A stretch of 20,888 nucleotides of DNA, taken from positions 2,132,390-2,153,277 of the forward strand of contig BFEA01000133.1 in NCBI GenBank assembly GCA_003427395.1. Reading direction: 5' to 3'. This document shows, piece after piece, positions 1-9,298 of the stretch. The position numbers and the translations under genes were made by a program. Position 1 is the first letter of the stretch. Each line of letters opens with the position of its first letter. The DNA is from Chara braunii (lineage: Eukaryota; Streptophyta; Charophyceae; Charales; Characeae). A model generated the notes under the pieces. That model had not been told where the DNA came from. It saw nothing but the letters and a program-made list of their open reading frames with translations, and did not search any database.

Positions 1-200
1 ACTTATTCTCTCACTCCCTCTTCATCTCTCACACTGCACAGTCCCTCTCTCTCACGCTGCACAGTCCCTCTCTCTCGCGCTGCTCAGTCCCTCTCTCTCA
101 CACTGCATAGTCTCTCTCTCATGCTCACACACTGCGCAGTGTCTCACTCTCTCACTACTTAATCTCTCTCTCTCTCTCTCCCACACACACACACACTGCT
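1..200. repeat. TC-rich microsatellite with 23-bp minisatellite
   Basis: Pyrimidine-rich low-complexity DNA. A 23-bp unit built on CTGCACAGTCCCTCTCTCTC recurs with starts at 34, 57, 80 and 103, a degenerate further copy near 132, then (CT)n at 163-180 and (CA)n at 182-195. No gene seen. Confidence 0.9.
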
Positions 201-223
201 GCCATAGCTACCGTTGACCATGA

Positions 224-1509
224 GCAGCTTGGAACCACTGCACTCCACGAACAGGTACGTTCGCTGCGTTCCCTGCTGTCGCTTCCCCTGGTGCACCCCG
301 TTGCAGCGCATCCTGGTCACACTGGTCGCCCGCTCTAGTGCGCCCCCCCCTTCGCCCTGGTCACCCCGCTGTCCAAATGTCCAGTTCCCCCTGGTCGCCT
401 GCGTCCCAAATGTCCAATTCGCCCTGGTCTCTCCCTTCCGAATGTCCCCCTCTCTTTTCGCTGGTTCCCCCTTCTATATCCGTGGCCTTTACTGCAGGTA
501 CCAGTAAGGCACGCTGCCCTCCTGAGTCTCCAGTACCCAGCTCGAAACGGTACCAAGCCTACAGGCCCGGAGTACCTTCCTCCAGCAGCGGTAATTCCGT
601 TGGTGCCGCAGTTTGACCCGGTAGTCCTGTATCAGAGCCCAGCGGTCCCAGGATTTTCGTGATCACTGTACAAGTTAATTTTTCTCTGGACCGGACCAAG
701 TATTGTACCATGAAACAACAGCATCGGACTACAATGACCCCTTACAGCTACGAAGCAGCAACCGTACAGAAACATAGTAGCACCGCACTGCAGTGTGCTG
801 TACTGGAACAGGTCAATGCCAATGTCGAACCACCCACCATACCAAAACAAAAAGTGGCAGACTGGAACATATTGTCCCTGGGCCGTGCGGATGTCAATTC
901 AGTGACCGTAGCCACTGGCCAGGAATAAGTGTACCAAAATCGTGAAAACTCAGACCGTGCCATCCTTGTAGCGTTGAATTGTGGCCCATACCTTCACCAT
1001 ACCTGGGCCGTACCTATTCCAAACCAGGGTACACGCCTTTTCCATTCCGGCAGCCATACTAATTCCGAACCTGCAAATAAGTATCAGCCTGCAATGCCAT
1101 GGCCCGAACTAGCGGTCATTCCGGCCGTCTCAACAGCTATTAGAGGCAGCCCGTACCGACACCGTCCCAGTGGCAGTACTAAGCCAACCCCGAAACAGCG
1201 AGCGTGGTCACGAAATATAGCGCCATGTCAGCGATGGCCCGTGTCAATACGAAGCAGAACCTGTCGAACCTAAAGTGCCATCCTGAATTTCAACAGCCTG
1301 TGCCGTCATCATACCAGTTCGATGCCGAATACCGTACCACGAAGATGTGTCGTGACAGTAACGAGCCTGCCCCGAACCAGAGTGTCGTCCCCAATTCGAT
1401 CCAGTGTCCACAACAAAATAATAGAGTCGGGCGACACCGCCCCCAAGTAGGACCAACAACTACACCACGGCGACCATACGGTCCCACTTACTCAAAACAC
1501 CCAGGTTGA
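224..1509 (+). pseudogene. Long decayed or cryptically repetitive reading frame, unidentified
   Basis: Reading frame 2 of the plus strand is free of stops from 224 to 613, again from 617 to 925 and again from 929 to 1270. It is broken only by TGA at 614-616 and TAA at 926-928. A neighbouring frame then stays open from 1204 to 1509. About 430 codons are thus covered with two stops and one frame change, far fewer stops than expected for random DNA of this composition outside the C-rich start. The predicted product is rich in Pro, Ser, Thr, Gln and Asn, and I recognise no domain. There is no convincing ATG start near the beginning and no clear splice sites. The words CCGTACC, CCATACC and CC(A/G)ATTCCG recur irregularly, so a degenerate repeat that happens to avoid stops is a real alternative to a dead gene or retroelement gag. 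I am unsure which. Confidence 0.3.
371..470 (+). repeat. 33-bp minisatellite inside the decayed frame
   Basis: Units beginning AAATGTCCA at 375 and 408 and a weaker unit at about 441 are 33 bp apart. Each carries CCCTGGTC or a variant. The period is a multiple of three, so the enclosing frame stays open and would encode an 11-residue repeat (QMS-SPW type). Confidence 0.7.
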
Positions 1510-1540
1510 GGTGAGGATAACAATCAGATAAATCAAGTAA

Positions 1541-1668
1541 ATCAAGCGAGGGTTTACAATTATCGGGAAATCGAAAGAATCGACAGATTTGGGGTAAGTA
1601 AATAATCAAGCGAGGGTTTACAATTATCGAGAAATCGAAAGAATCGACAGATTCGGGGTAAGTAAATA
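1541..1668. repeat. 64-bp tandem duplication
   Basis: Two adjacent, nearly identical copies (1541-1604 and 1605-1668) share the words GCGAGGGTTTACAATTATCG and GAATCGACAGATT. Each ends in GGGGTAAGTAAATA, which contains a perfect 5' splice-donor-like GGTAAGTA. Only a few bases differ, so the duplication is recent. Confidence 0.9.
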
Positions 1669-1935
1669 ATTACAGGCAAAAATCCACCGCGAGTAATTTT
1701 AATAAAATTTAATCAAATAATAAATAGTCAGTGGTTTTCTTTTCTTTTACTATCTTTTATTATTTTTCTCATTTTTTTAATTCCATTATCGGAAATGATG
1801 AAAACAACGAGTAATTCCCTCAAGATTAAATTCCGGTAAAATTTAAGTAAATAGCAAATATTCCATTATTCTCGTTCCTCCTATTATTTTTAACTCTTTA
1901 TCCAATTTTTAATTTTGATATTAAAAATAATAAAA
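1669..1935. other. AT-rich intergenic block
   Basis: Strongly AT-rich DNA with runs of T and A and many AATAAT and AATAAAAT words. It could be a matrix-attachment-like or retroelement-derived stretch. Nothing coding is visible. Confidence 0.6.
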
Positions 1936-2264
1936 TTTTGAGGCGTCATTCCTCCACCAATCGTACAATGCAAAAGAGTCGCGCCAAGCCCCATTACCGC
2001 ATCTCCGTACCGCGGCCAGCCGCTTCAGGAACAACCCTCGGAACGGACGAAAACGATAGGCGTCAGTGGACGCCCCTCTCGTTGTTTTCAAGGGCTAGTC
2101 TCGACACTTGTCGTGGCGAAAAGTAGGGGTCCCTTCCTGACCCCTAATTTTTCCCAATGAGTCAGACGAAAGTTCCCATAAATTCCCCTTTAATCATTTA
2201 GCCTAAAGGTCAATTAGGGAATTTTCGGGTGGCCGACTGGGGTTCGGCTGCCCGACAGCGTGTC

Positions 2265-2266
<2 letters not shown>
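1936..2266. other. Unassigned stretch before the TG repeat
   Basis: A 62-codon plus-strand ORF (1938-2126) has no recognisable motif. GGGTCCC and TGACCCCTAA words near 2125-2150 give a small imperfect dyad. No supported gene. Confidence 0.5.

Positions 2267-2329
<63 letters not shown>
2267..2329. repeat. (TG)n microsatellite
   Basis: About 31 uninterrupted TG dinucleotides. Alternating purine-pyrimidine DNA of this length can adopt Z-DNA. The poly Cys-Val ORF that spans it is an artefact of the repeat. Confidence 0.98.
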
Positions 2330-2332
<3 letters not shown>

Positions 2333-3202
2333 CACTGTCGTATTCAGTACGATTCACTATACACAACTCCACAAAAAACGCACAGCTTTCGTTGGACTTT
2401 CACTGACTCATCAGGAAGTTGAACCCCAACAGTCCCCCCAATATAGACAAGGACTCATGTCGGCCAGAGTTTCTCTACCCCTGAGAAAAGTGGTTAGCTC
2501 TCTCTGTGCATGTGTATGCTTGCGTCTCAGAGTGTGAGAAAAAACTGTAGCAACAATCAACAAGAAAAAAAGGTGAAAACATTGAAGTGGCCAAAACGGC
2601 AAAATGAACTTGCCTTGCACTGCTGCCCGTAGCTCCCTACATCCACCTGCAACAAAACGAACTAAACAACAAACAGGAACAAAAGGATGCTAAACTCCAC
2701 AAACAGAAGAACAGGAAAAGAAAAGACAAATCGAAGTCCGGTTTTGGGACATCCAAACGGCAACCCCACATCTGCAGTTGTGAGTTCGATTATGGGACAG
2801 ACAAATGGCAGTCCCAGAAGCAGCGACCCCGCAGATGATGCTTGGAGGTCACGACATCGACTTCCGGCCCCTTCTTCTTTGTCTAACACAAAGCGAATTT
2901 GAGAGTCAGCCTTGAAGGCCTCCAAACGTTTGATTTCAAGGTCTCATCTCCCCATACGCACACCTTTTAAGTTATTGCACAGTCATAGGTGCAAAAACAA
3001 AGGGCTCGACTCACACTGGATAGTCATGGGTGTAAAAACAGCCCCCGCACTAATGTGCTTTTATTTTTAATTTATTTATTCAAATTATTGAATTCTTCTT
3101 CTCCTTTTGTTTGTCGATTTATGCGTGTCATCCATTAACATTGGAACAACACAGAACATTATCATGATCCCTGAACCGATCCGCTTTTACGCGTTCTAGG
3201 GG

Positions 3203-3203
<1 letters not shown>
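2330..3203. other. Intergenic, no supported gene
   Basis: Short ORFs on both strands lack recognisable motifs. Small internal echoes are visible: GGGACATCCAAACGGCAA near 2748 against GGGACAGACAAATGGCAG near 2794, and AGTCATAGGTGCAAAAACA (2991) against AGTCATGGGTGTAAAAACA (3022). Confidence 0.5.

Positions 3204-3244
<41 letters not shown>
3204..3244. repeat. (AAT)n microsatellite
   Basis: About 13 consecutive AAT trinucleotides followed by diverged AAT-rich DNA to about 3310. Confidence 0.97.
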
Positions 3245-3245
<1 letters not shown>

Positions 3246-4322
3246 GTTAAAACTTAAAACATCAAAGTAATAATAATAGGAATGTATAATATATAATAGT
3301 AATAATACCAGTGTACCACTAAGAAAAACACCCAGCCCATAGAGCTAAATGATACACCCATGCAGTGTTGATACAAAGACATGAGTTAAAATACTACTGC
3401 TGGCCAGTCGGCTGATGACACTGTAGATTTCCTTCATTTCCCTCCTGGGCAACACATCCAACACATGAACGCACCAGTTTGTCCGAGCCTCTTTTTTCTG
3501 CTGCAGTGTGCTGCCCAGTGGTAAAACAACGAAGTGTCGTGGATGCGATATTCCCTGGTGAGCCCACTCTTCTTATTCCAATAGGTCTGAGCCACAAATT
3601 AGCGGCTCGTTCACCGGCGCATCCAAACAAGCTACCCGGGAAACGGACTGGTGCTTCAGCTGCGCCAACCTTCCCAATGATGCCGGTAGCCTCCACAATA
3701 GAGGAGCAAGTCCTTTTCCTTGACTAAGGCGTATGTCGAGGCTCAAGCGTCGGAATTCGCAGAGGAGTCATGCAGACTCTGTATACATAAGACTTGTGCT
3801 TGGCGGTACACATGCTCCAGCAATATCACGGGCGAGGAAGGGGATTTATCTCGTACCCTTGGTCGATTTACTCCCTGTATCCAGGAAGGACATCGGATGC
3901 CCACTTCTTTGCGCCTCGCTGCACTTCATCTCCAGCATGTCTTGCTGCACGTCGTGCATTCTGGGTCTCTACTGCCGCTGAGGTGCGAAAGCATGGGGAG
4001 CAAACAAGATTAGATAGATCCGGCTGGGCTCTGATAAAACACAGCCAATGGTGTCCCCTCTGAAGTGTAAGATGAGAGTGTGCATCGATTTATATCCGAA
4101 AGACATTCAAACAACCCTAACATGCTGTGATCAATCAGAAGTTGAACTCTTGCCCTGGCTGTTCCAGTGTGAATCCTTTACCCTAGCTAAGGGAGGAATA
4201 GGCTCCACTACATAGCATATACCCATGCTGCGCATGCACTTCATATAAAAATTACTCGAGCCGAGTCGACACGATCAAGGACAGAACATACCGCAAGCGT
4301 AGTGCAGTTATGTAGAGGTAAG
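3245..4322. other. Intergenic; short open frames without recognisable domains
   Basis: Between 3394 and 3727 both strands carry frames of 80-100 codons, and at 3720-4063 all three plus-strand frames are open for 80 codons or more. That indicates low stop-codon content, not a particular gene. I recognise no domain in any frame. The minus-strand frame at 3394-3696 starts at a GTG, with an in-frame stop a short way upstream. Confidence 0.4.
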
Positions 4323-4346
4323 AGGGGGGGGGAGGGGGGGGGGGGC
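4323..4346 (+). repeat. Poly-G run with quadruplex potential
   Basis: A nearly pure G tract broken by one A, followed by GGAAAGGAGGG. It is compatible with G-quadruplex formation on the plus strand. Confidence 0.85.
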
Positions 4347-4367
4347 GGAAAGGAGGGAAAAATTGAA

Positions 4368-4911
4368 GCAGAGGTATAGCCAGAGCCAAGACTCCATAGC
4401 AGCCATTCAGACTCTTTCCCGGGTATTGAGAGACATAGTCAGGACCATCTGGCCCCATTCACATTTGTGACGAGACATGTCTACAACAATGAAAGCCATG
4501 TGGGATCGTGGATAGATAAATAAAAGTGATCCACGTGGCCGTAGGTCTATAGCAGACCAATGGTCAGAGCAAATAGTAATCCAATCCTTCAGCAGAGAAA
4601 TAGCCAAAGCCGAGACTTTATAGCAGCTATCTAGATCCTTTCCCTGGGCATCCAGGGACATAGTCTGGACCATCTGCCCCCATTCACTATTCCCACCAGA
4701 CACGTCTACCGGACGAGTGGTTACAAAAATTGGCAATGCAATCCTTCAGCAGAGCTCTGGCCAAAGCCTAGACTCTGCAATCCCTCAGCAGAGCTATGGC
4801 CAAAGACTAGACTCTATAGCAGCCATCCACACTCTTTCCGTGGACATCCAGCGACACAGTCTTGACTCTTGACCCATTCCCTATTCTCATCGGACATGTC
4901 TACCAGACAAT
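4368..4911. repeat. Three-copy diverged tandem repeat (about 120-bp homologous core)
   Basis: Cores start at GCAGAGGTATAGCC (4368), GCAGAGAAATAGCC (4592) and GCAGAGCTATGGCC (4788), with an extra short start at 4749. Each runs through a TATAGCAGC(C/T)AT-like word, CTTTCC, a GACA(T/C)AGTC word, CCATTC and CATGTCTAC or CACGTCTAC. On the minus strand the first two copies encode similar peptides containing EWGQMV and ALAI(S/P)LL, so the repeat may derive from a coding sequence. I do not recognise it. Confidence 0.8.
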
Positions 4912-6084
4912 CAGATCCTTCTAGAACATGACACGGTGGACCGCTCGTGCGATCGTGGGGTTACAAATTTTTACAATTCCTTAACGACGACGAGAAAATT
5001 GCTATAGGAGTCAATAGGACTCCTCAGAATTGCAAATTGTTTTACTATCCCATAACATCTTCCCATAGAATTAATTATTCACTAATTTAGTAATGACTAA
5101 TTTGCAATATTCTTCCAGGCAGGCAGATCCACAGGGATCTCCTGCAGCAGTACCCCACAGCTACGCCTGGACCCAGTTTGCACGATACACAGGGGTATCG
5201 TACCTGCTATGCGCAAGCCCTATGATCCCATCCCATCTTGACATATCAAGCAGTGGTCAGATGTGTGTCTTAAAGGTCCTTAGGACTTGCAAAGCCTGAC
5301 CATTACTATGAATAAACAGCGCTTACGGAAGACACAGTTGCCAGCTTATCATGCCAAAGAGTGAAAACAAGCAAGATCACGACTTGGCCGTTATTAATAT
5401 TGCTTGACCATGATTCCGAGTAGATTAAGAGATTATACAGTGTTCCTCCTTCGAATACCAACTTCCTTCCACAAGCTGCGGATTCATCACCCCCTTTCAC
5501 TCCCGACTGCAGCCCGTACAAGTGTGCCAGGAGTTGAGGCCACCTCTTTAACCAGAAAAGACGGAGACTCTGGTGGTGTTCTCGTGTGCATCGGGCTGCT
5601 CACGTCCATCGACAAGGCATTGCAAAGAGTCGTCACCAAGCTTGACCATCACACTCTGCTTCCATTCACAGGTTTGAAAGGGCGTGCATACCTTGCATGG
5701 AGGACCAACATCATCGTGAGACGACTACCAGCAAAGAAGTCGTCGCCAAAGTTGGACAGGTGTAGATAAGCTCTGCAATACCCCACCTGTTCAAATTCGG
5801 TCCTTCGCTCCGGTCACCGCTCCCTGTCATATTCACCCCTGCGGCTCTCCTCCCCAAATTCCCCCAAAACTAGTTCTGCTGAAGTGATTTCCGCGGTAAG
5901 GAAGCTGATCTGGTTGCCATTCTCGCAGAAGCAATGGTGCGATTGAACAGCGGTTCCCATCAATGCACGATGCTGCAATTCCCATCATTCCTTTCCAATT
6001 AGCGTCGTGGCTATGCTCGAGTAACAAGGCCAAAAAAGACGGTCATCTCTTCACATACCGATATTTCACAATGATCTAGCACAT
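4912..6084. other. Intergenic; one 121-codon open frame, unassigned
   Basis: The longest frame (plus, 5404-5769) has a strong local composition from 5520 to 5760 but no motif I can name. A 66-codon minus-strand frame covers 5833-6033. No splice pairs or poly-A signal stand out. No supported gene. Confidence 0.4.
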
Positions 6085-6525
6085 TAACTTTATATTAAAA
6101 CATCAGTTTGCCCAAAACCAAGCTCTAGCCGGTATATGTGGTAAGGCCATGACACTTTGGGCCTGGGCCGGTAGAGACTGCGGTAGGCCGCTGTGGAAAA
6201 GAGCAGTCGGACGCTCGTGAGGCTTGGAAGATAGCTTCTTTCAGCTTAGGCTCGTGTGCAACGGTGGTTTAAGGATATTTTATTATTTAATCTATTTTCA
6301 AACATCTTTTTAAATTTATTTTATATTAAAACACCAGTTTTCACCAACCCAAGTCAGGCTCGAACTGGTATACGTGGTAAGGCCATGACGCTTTGGGCCC
6401 GGGCCGGTAGCGAACGTGGTAGGCCACTGTCGAGAAAAGCAGTCGGAGACTCGTCAGCCGTGGAAGGTTGCTTCGTTCAGCATATTAGGCTCACGTGAAC
6501 TGGTGGTTTTAAGGATATTTTCAAA
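6085..6525. repeat. Diverged tandem duplication, about 236-bp period
   Basis: Copies at about 6085-6290 and 6319-6525 share TATATTAAAACA(T/C)CAGTTT, GTGGTAAGGCCATGAC, CTTTGGGCC(T/C)GGGCCGGTAG, GGTAGGCC(G/A)CTGT, AGCAGTCGGA and GGTGGTTT(T)AAGGATATTTT. The offset drifts from 236 to 240 bp. A run resembling a tRNA A box (TGGTATACGTGGTAAGGC) suggests a SINE-like origin, but no good B box is spaced correctly, so I leave the class open. Confidence 0.85.
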
Positions 6526-6698
6526 TAGCACCGTCGGGTTCTTCGCACAATGACTTGTTTACCTTTGATACTATGAAGAGATTCCTATTTGCCACACACA
6601 TGCATATGCAGTGCACCTTCCATCTTCCGGATCTCTTAAGGCATCAGTACATGGCCCCAGCCAAGTTGAGAGTCCGATTAAGCCTCTCTACTAAAATT

Positions 6699-6749
6699 CC
6701 GGAGGCTTGCGCACCGTCGATAAAATAAATCGACCATGGGCGCCTCCGA
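6699..6749 (-). promoter_or_regulatory. Stem-loop in the presumed 3' UTR of the TRAF-type gene
   Basis: An outer perfect 7-bp stem (CGGAGGC 6700-6706 with GCCTCCG 6742-6748) encloses an inner perfect 6-bp stem (GTCGAT 6716-6721 with ATCGAC 6729-6734) and a 7-base loop. On the gene's sense strand the loop reads TTATTTT, so an AU-rich sequence is displayed at the tip. It lies 50-100 nt after the stop codon. A post-transcriptional role is inference. Confidence 0.5.
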
Positions 6750-6798
6750 AAGGTGGCCCCGGCTGATGGCTGACACGTACTTGCGGTTTAAACCCTCT

Positions 6799-7860
6799 TT
6801 ATGCGCTTGCCATGCTTTGAATCTCTGCCTTAACCTCCAGGATTTTTCTGCTGTAGTAGTCAAATTGCGCCTGAAACCCTGAAGTCTCTTGTCTCGCGTT
6901 GTTCAGGGTCTCCTCAAAACACCTTTTTTCCTTTTCAAACTCTTTCAGCAGAGTTTGAACCTCGGAATACTTGAAAACGCAAGCCTGCACGTGAGCAGGC
7001 ATGTCGATCCTCGGTAGACTGAGGTCACACCCGAGATCCTTGTACTCACAAGGGATGATAGAAGAAAGGCAGAAGGTGCGCCTGTGCTCCTCCATCTCCG
7101 CCAATGGGACGCGTGTGCTGCAAGACGCACAGGCGACCAGGCGCCACTCACATTGCTGGTCATGGGCAATTACTTCTTGACGCATCACAACTTTGGTACA
7201 GCCGTATGCTTTGTTCCTGCACACTTGCAGTGCAAAACCACACACTTGGAGATGTTCTTCAAGCGTGGCAAATGTGATATCCTCTCTACATACGGCTGGA
7301 GGAGCGCCAGCTCCGCCTTCTGGAGCAGGTCCAGGCATGCCATAGACAGCTGCTGGTGGAAATCCTCCTCCTCCTCCCCATCCAGGTGGAGAAAACAACG
7401 ACTGCCCAGGCACTGCTGCATAGGAGGGCATCGGTTGGGATCCTCGTGCAGATATGCGCCGGTACCTGTACTCCGTGACATCAAATGAGAGCCCATTTGG
7501 GCAGCGAACTCTCAGAGCAGCAATACGTGTGGCTGTATCCCGAGCTGGCACTGACCCGCTGATGTGCCAGTTCGTGCAACCCTTAACTGGGCATCTTCCA
7601 GAGGTCACAGACATGCTACTCGAGCTGTAGCAATGTGATGCAAAGCATGCAGCACAAACCTCATGCTGACAAGGGAAGATGGAAACAGGGTCATGAAGGA
7701 GATCTGCGCAGAGGCAGCATATCCATTCGCTGAAAATTGGCTCTAAGCACAACTCCTTTCGCAGGGGCCCCCTGGGCACCTTGTTTGTAGCCCCCCCTAG
7801 CTCTGAGAACTGCATAGCCGGGTCCGCAGGGTCATTGTGAAAGCGGTGGCATCTCGCCAT
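6799..7860 (-). CDS. RING and TRAF-type zinc-finger protein, probable E3 ubiquitin ligase or adaptor
   Basis: A 353-residue single-exon frame. The start ATG has A at -3 and G at +4, and an in-frame TGA lies 27 nt upstream (7888-7890), which fixes this start. Residues 48-95 form a C3HC4 RING (C48, C51, C64, H66, C69, C72, C90, C95). Then come TRAF-type fingers: C191/H203/C207 with C120 as the likely first ligand, C214-x6-C221-x11-H233-x3-C237, C244-x2-C247-x11-H259-x4-C264, and C271-x6-C278-x11-H290-x3-C294. Residues 297-350 are charged and heptad-like, a probable coiled coil. No MATH/TRAF-C domain follows, as in many TRAF-like proteins outside animals. RING proteins of this type usually bind E2 enzymes and the fingers give scaffolding; the substrate is unknown. 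A Pro/Gly-rich stretch at about 138-190 splits the first finger. It could be a loop or a retained in-frame intron. Fold confidence is high, exact role low. Confidence 0.88.
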   Translation of the reverse strand: MARCHRFHNDPADPAMQFSELGGATNKVPRGPLRKELCLEPIFSEWICCLCADLLHDPVSIFPCQHEVCAACFASHCYSSSSMSVTSGRCPVKGCTNWHISGSVPARDTATRIAALRVRCPNGLSFDVTEYRYRRISARGSQPMPSYAAVPGQSLFSPPGWGGGGGFPPAAVYGMPGPAPEGGAGAPPAVCREDITFATLEEHLQVCGFALQVCRNKAYGCTKVVMRQEVIAHDQQCEWRLVACASCSTRVPLAEMEEHRRTFCLSSIIPCEYKDLGCDLSLPRIDMPAHVQACVFKYSEVQTLLKEFEKEKRCFEETLNNARQETSGFQAQFDYYSRKILEVKAEIQSMASA

Positions 7861-8250
7861 ACTTCCCCTGAGGACACCCGGTGCGGATCACCGAATCCAC
7901 CCACACACTCTGTGGAATCCAGTCAATGGCAGGCAGCAGGCAGTAAGCTTGTCCTGAGGATTTTTTGTTGCACTTTTGCTAAACAGATTTTCACAAGGGT
8001 CCTTCACAAACTACAAGATCACACCCAAGAAGGATTGCTGTTTAGCAGAGTTGCAGAGGTGCTGGGTTGCCTGTTTCCATCTTGCTTCACTGCAGCTGAG
8101 TCGAAGAGCACTCACACACACATTCTGACCAGAAGATTATACCCTCTGCAGCGATGATTCAGGAGACTTGACGCGAGAGATGCACCACAATCATAAGGAT
8201 AGCCTCTGACGAAATCCTGTGCTCCAAACCAACCAACAAAACAAGCAAAC
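7861..8250 (-). promoter_or_regulatory. Putative 5' region of the TRAF-type gene with a short upstream ORF
   Basis: On the gene's sense strand a TATA-like GGTATAATC lies at about 8135-8142, roughly 280 nt before the start codon. Between them an ATG at 8080 opens a 12-codon upstream ORF that stops at 8042. If transcription starts near the TATA-like word, this small ORF would sit in the leader and could dampen translation. No other gene is seen here. Confidence 0.3.
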
Positions 8251-8334
8251 AATGTGTTAATTTTCACATTCTATTCCCTCGAGAGAAACACCATTATTAC
8301 TTTTGCGATTAACGTCATTACTCCAACAGCATCG

Positions 8335-8470
8335 AACTCTTCAAACTGCTTACCGGCATGCTTGCTCACACGCAAGAAGTCCCCAGATCAACTCACTAGG
8401 AATCAAACCTATGACCTGCCGCCAAAGAGGTGGATCACTTAACCAATAGGTAAACAGAGCTGGGTTGAAA
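8335..8470 (-). mobile_element. tRNA-derived SINE-like fragment
   Basis: Reading the minus strand, AGCTC (8457-8461), TTGGTTAAGTGATCC (8432-8446) and GGTTTGATTCC (8399-8409) match in order the D-arm and the Pol III B box of a tRNA gene, with a plausible A-to-B spacing of about 50 nt. The acceptor stem is not preserved, and an insertion lies between AGCTC and TTGG, so this is a tRNA-derived repeat or pseudogene and not a working tRNA. The 3' end is not defined. Confidence 0.5.
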
Positions 8471-9148
8471 CTGAAGCCGATTGTGGGACATTTCACCCCA
8501 CCCCAGAAGCTATATTCTGCCGGCAAGAAGGTATAGAGGTACAACACTCAAGCTAGTAGTCCCATGTGTAAGTGAATGTGTGGTGTGAAGGTCTGAGAAA
8601 GACTCAGCTTGCCACATTCAAGCATCGATTCATCGAGCAAAGGGTGAAGAATTACTGCATTGAGCAAAGGTCTGATGAGTGTTGAGTGTCTGTGTGATAC
8701 ATGCTCGATGGACCGATGTATATGGAGCCAAGGATCCACAAAATGATGAAAAGGACTCAAATGGACAATGCAGCGTCAGCAGAGCATCAACAAGCAATGT
8801 ACGTCCAGATACATAGAAAAATAGCACAAGGTAGCACAGCGGAAGACTCAAAGATATGAACTGACCTGTCAGATACTGACGCGACACCCCATCATACACC
8901 ACACATGTGAGAGAGGAGGGAGGGACCGCATAGATAGACGAGAGGTCCCTCCTTGAGCACGCACATGGGAATATGCCACGGATAAGGAGATGGCGAAGGA
9001 GCACGGCGAGGATGGAGACGAGGGAGAAGACCAAGATCGCGATGGCGCAGTCCAAAAATAGTCTCCCCGTCGAATGTCCAATCAATGTCAGCCACAGAAA
9101 TGTCAAATCATATCCTGGGCTTCATAGCCCGACATAACCTCTGCCCGT
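8471..9148. other. Intergenic; minus-strand frames open but unassigned
   Basis: On the minus strand at 8630-9106 one frame of 158 codons is open and would encode a hydrophobic N-terminal half, but the other two minus frames are also open for 67-70 codons over 8869-9095. That points to composition and not to selection. A donor-like CAG/GTCAGT occurs at about 8870 on the minus strand. No gene is supported. Confidence 0.4.
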
Positions 9149-9243
9149 AACCTCTCTCTCTCTTTCTCTCTCTCTGAAAGAAGAAGAAGAAAAAGAAGAA
9201 GAAGAAGAAGAGGAAGGAAGGAGGAACGACGGAGGAAGAAGGA
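9149..9243. repeat. (CT)n followed by GAA/GGA-rich tract
   Basis: CT dinucleotides to about 9175 switch to AAGAAG and AGGAAGG purine repeats at 9176-9243. The abrupt pyrimidine-to-purine mirror makes a short CT/AG dyad at the switch. Confidence 0.9.
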
Positions 9244-9298
9244 GAATATGATGTCGTCCTCCTCGCTGTCCTTACGTGCGGGGATGGCCGCCCGCTGG

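Noticed and set aside
2229-2537. 102-codon frame with poly Cys-Val
   Set aside because: It is a direct read-through of the (TG)n microsatellite.
3720-4063. Three overlapping plus-strand frames of 82-97 codons
   Set aside because: All three frames open together indicates low stop content; none has a motif.
5404-5769. 121-codon plus-strand frame
   Set aside because: No motif, no start context or splice support; kept only as a note on the intergenic stretch.
6340-6420. tRNA gene suggested by TGGTATACGTGGTAAGGC
   Set aside because: There is no correctly spaced B box and no cloverleaf; at best a distant SINE relic within the 236-bp duplication.
7084-7496. 134-codon plus-strand and 103-codon minus-strand frames inside the TRAF-type gene
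   Set aside because: They are shadow frames of the RING/TRAF coding sequence, which has the zinc-finger spacing and a fixed start.
8630-9106. 158-codon minus-strand frame with hydrophobic N-terminus
   Set aside because: All three minus frames are open across the same core, no domain is recognised and the hydrophobicity follows from T/C-rich composition.
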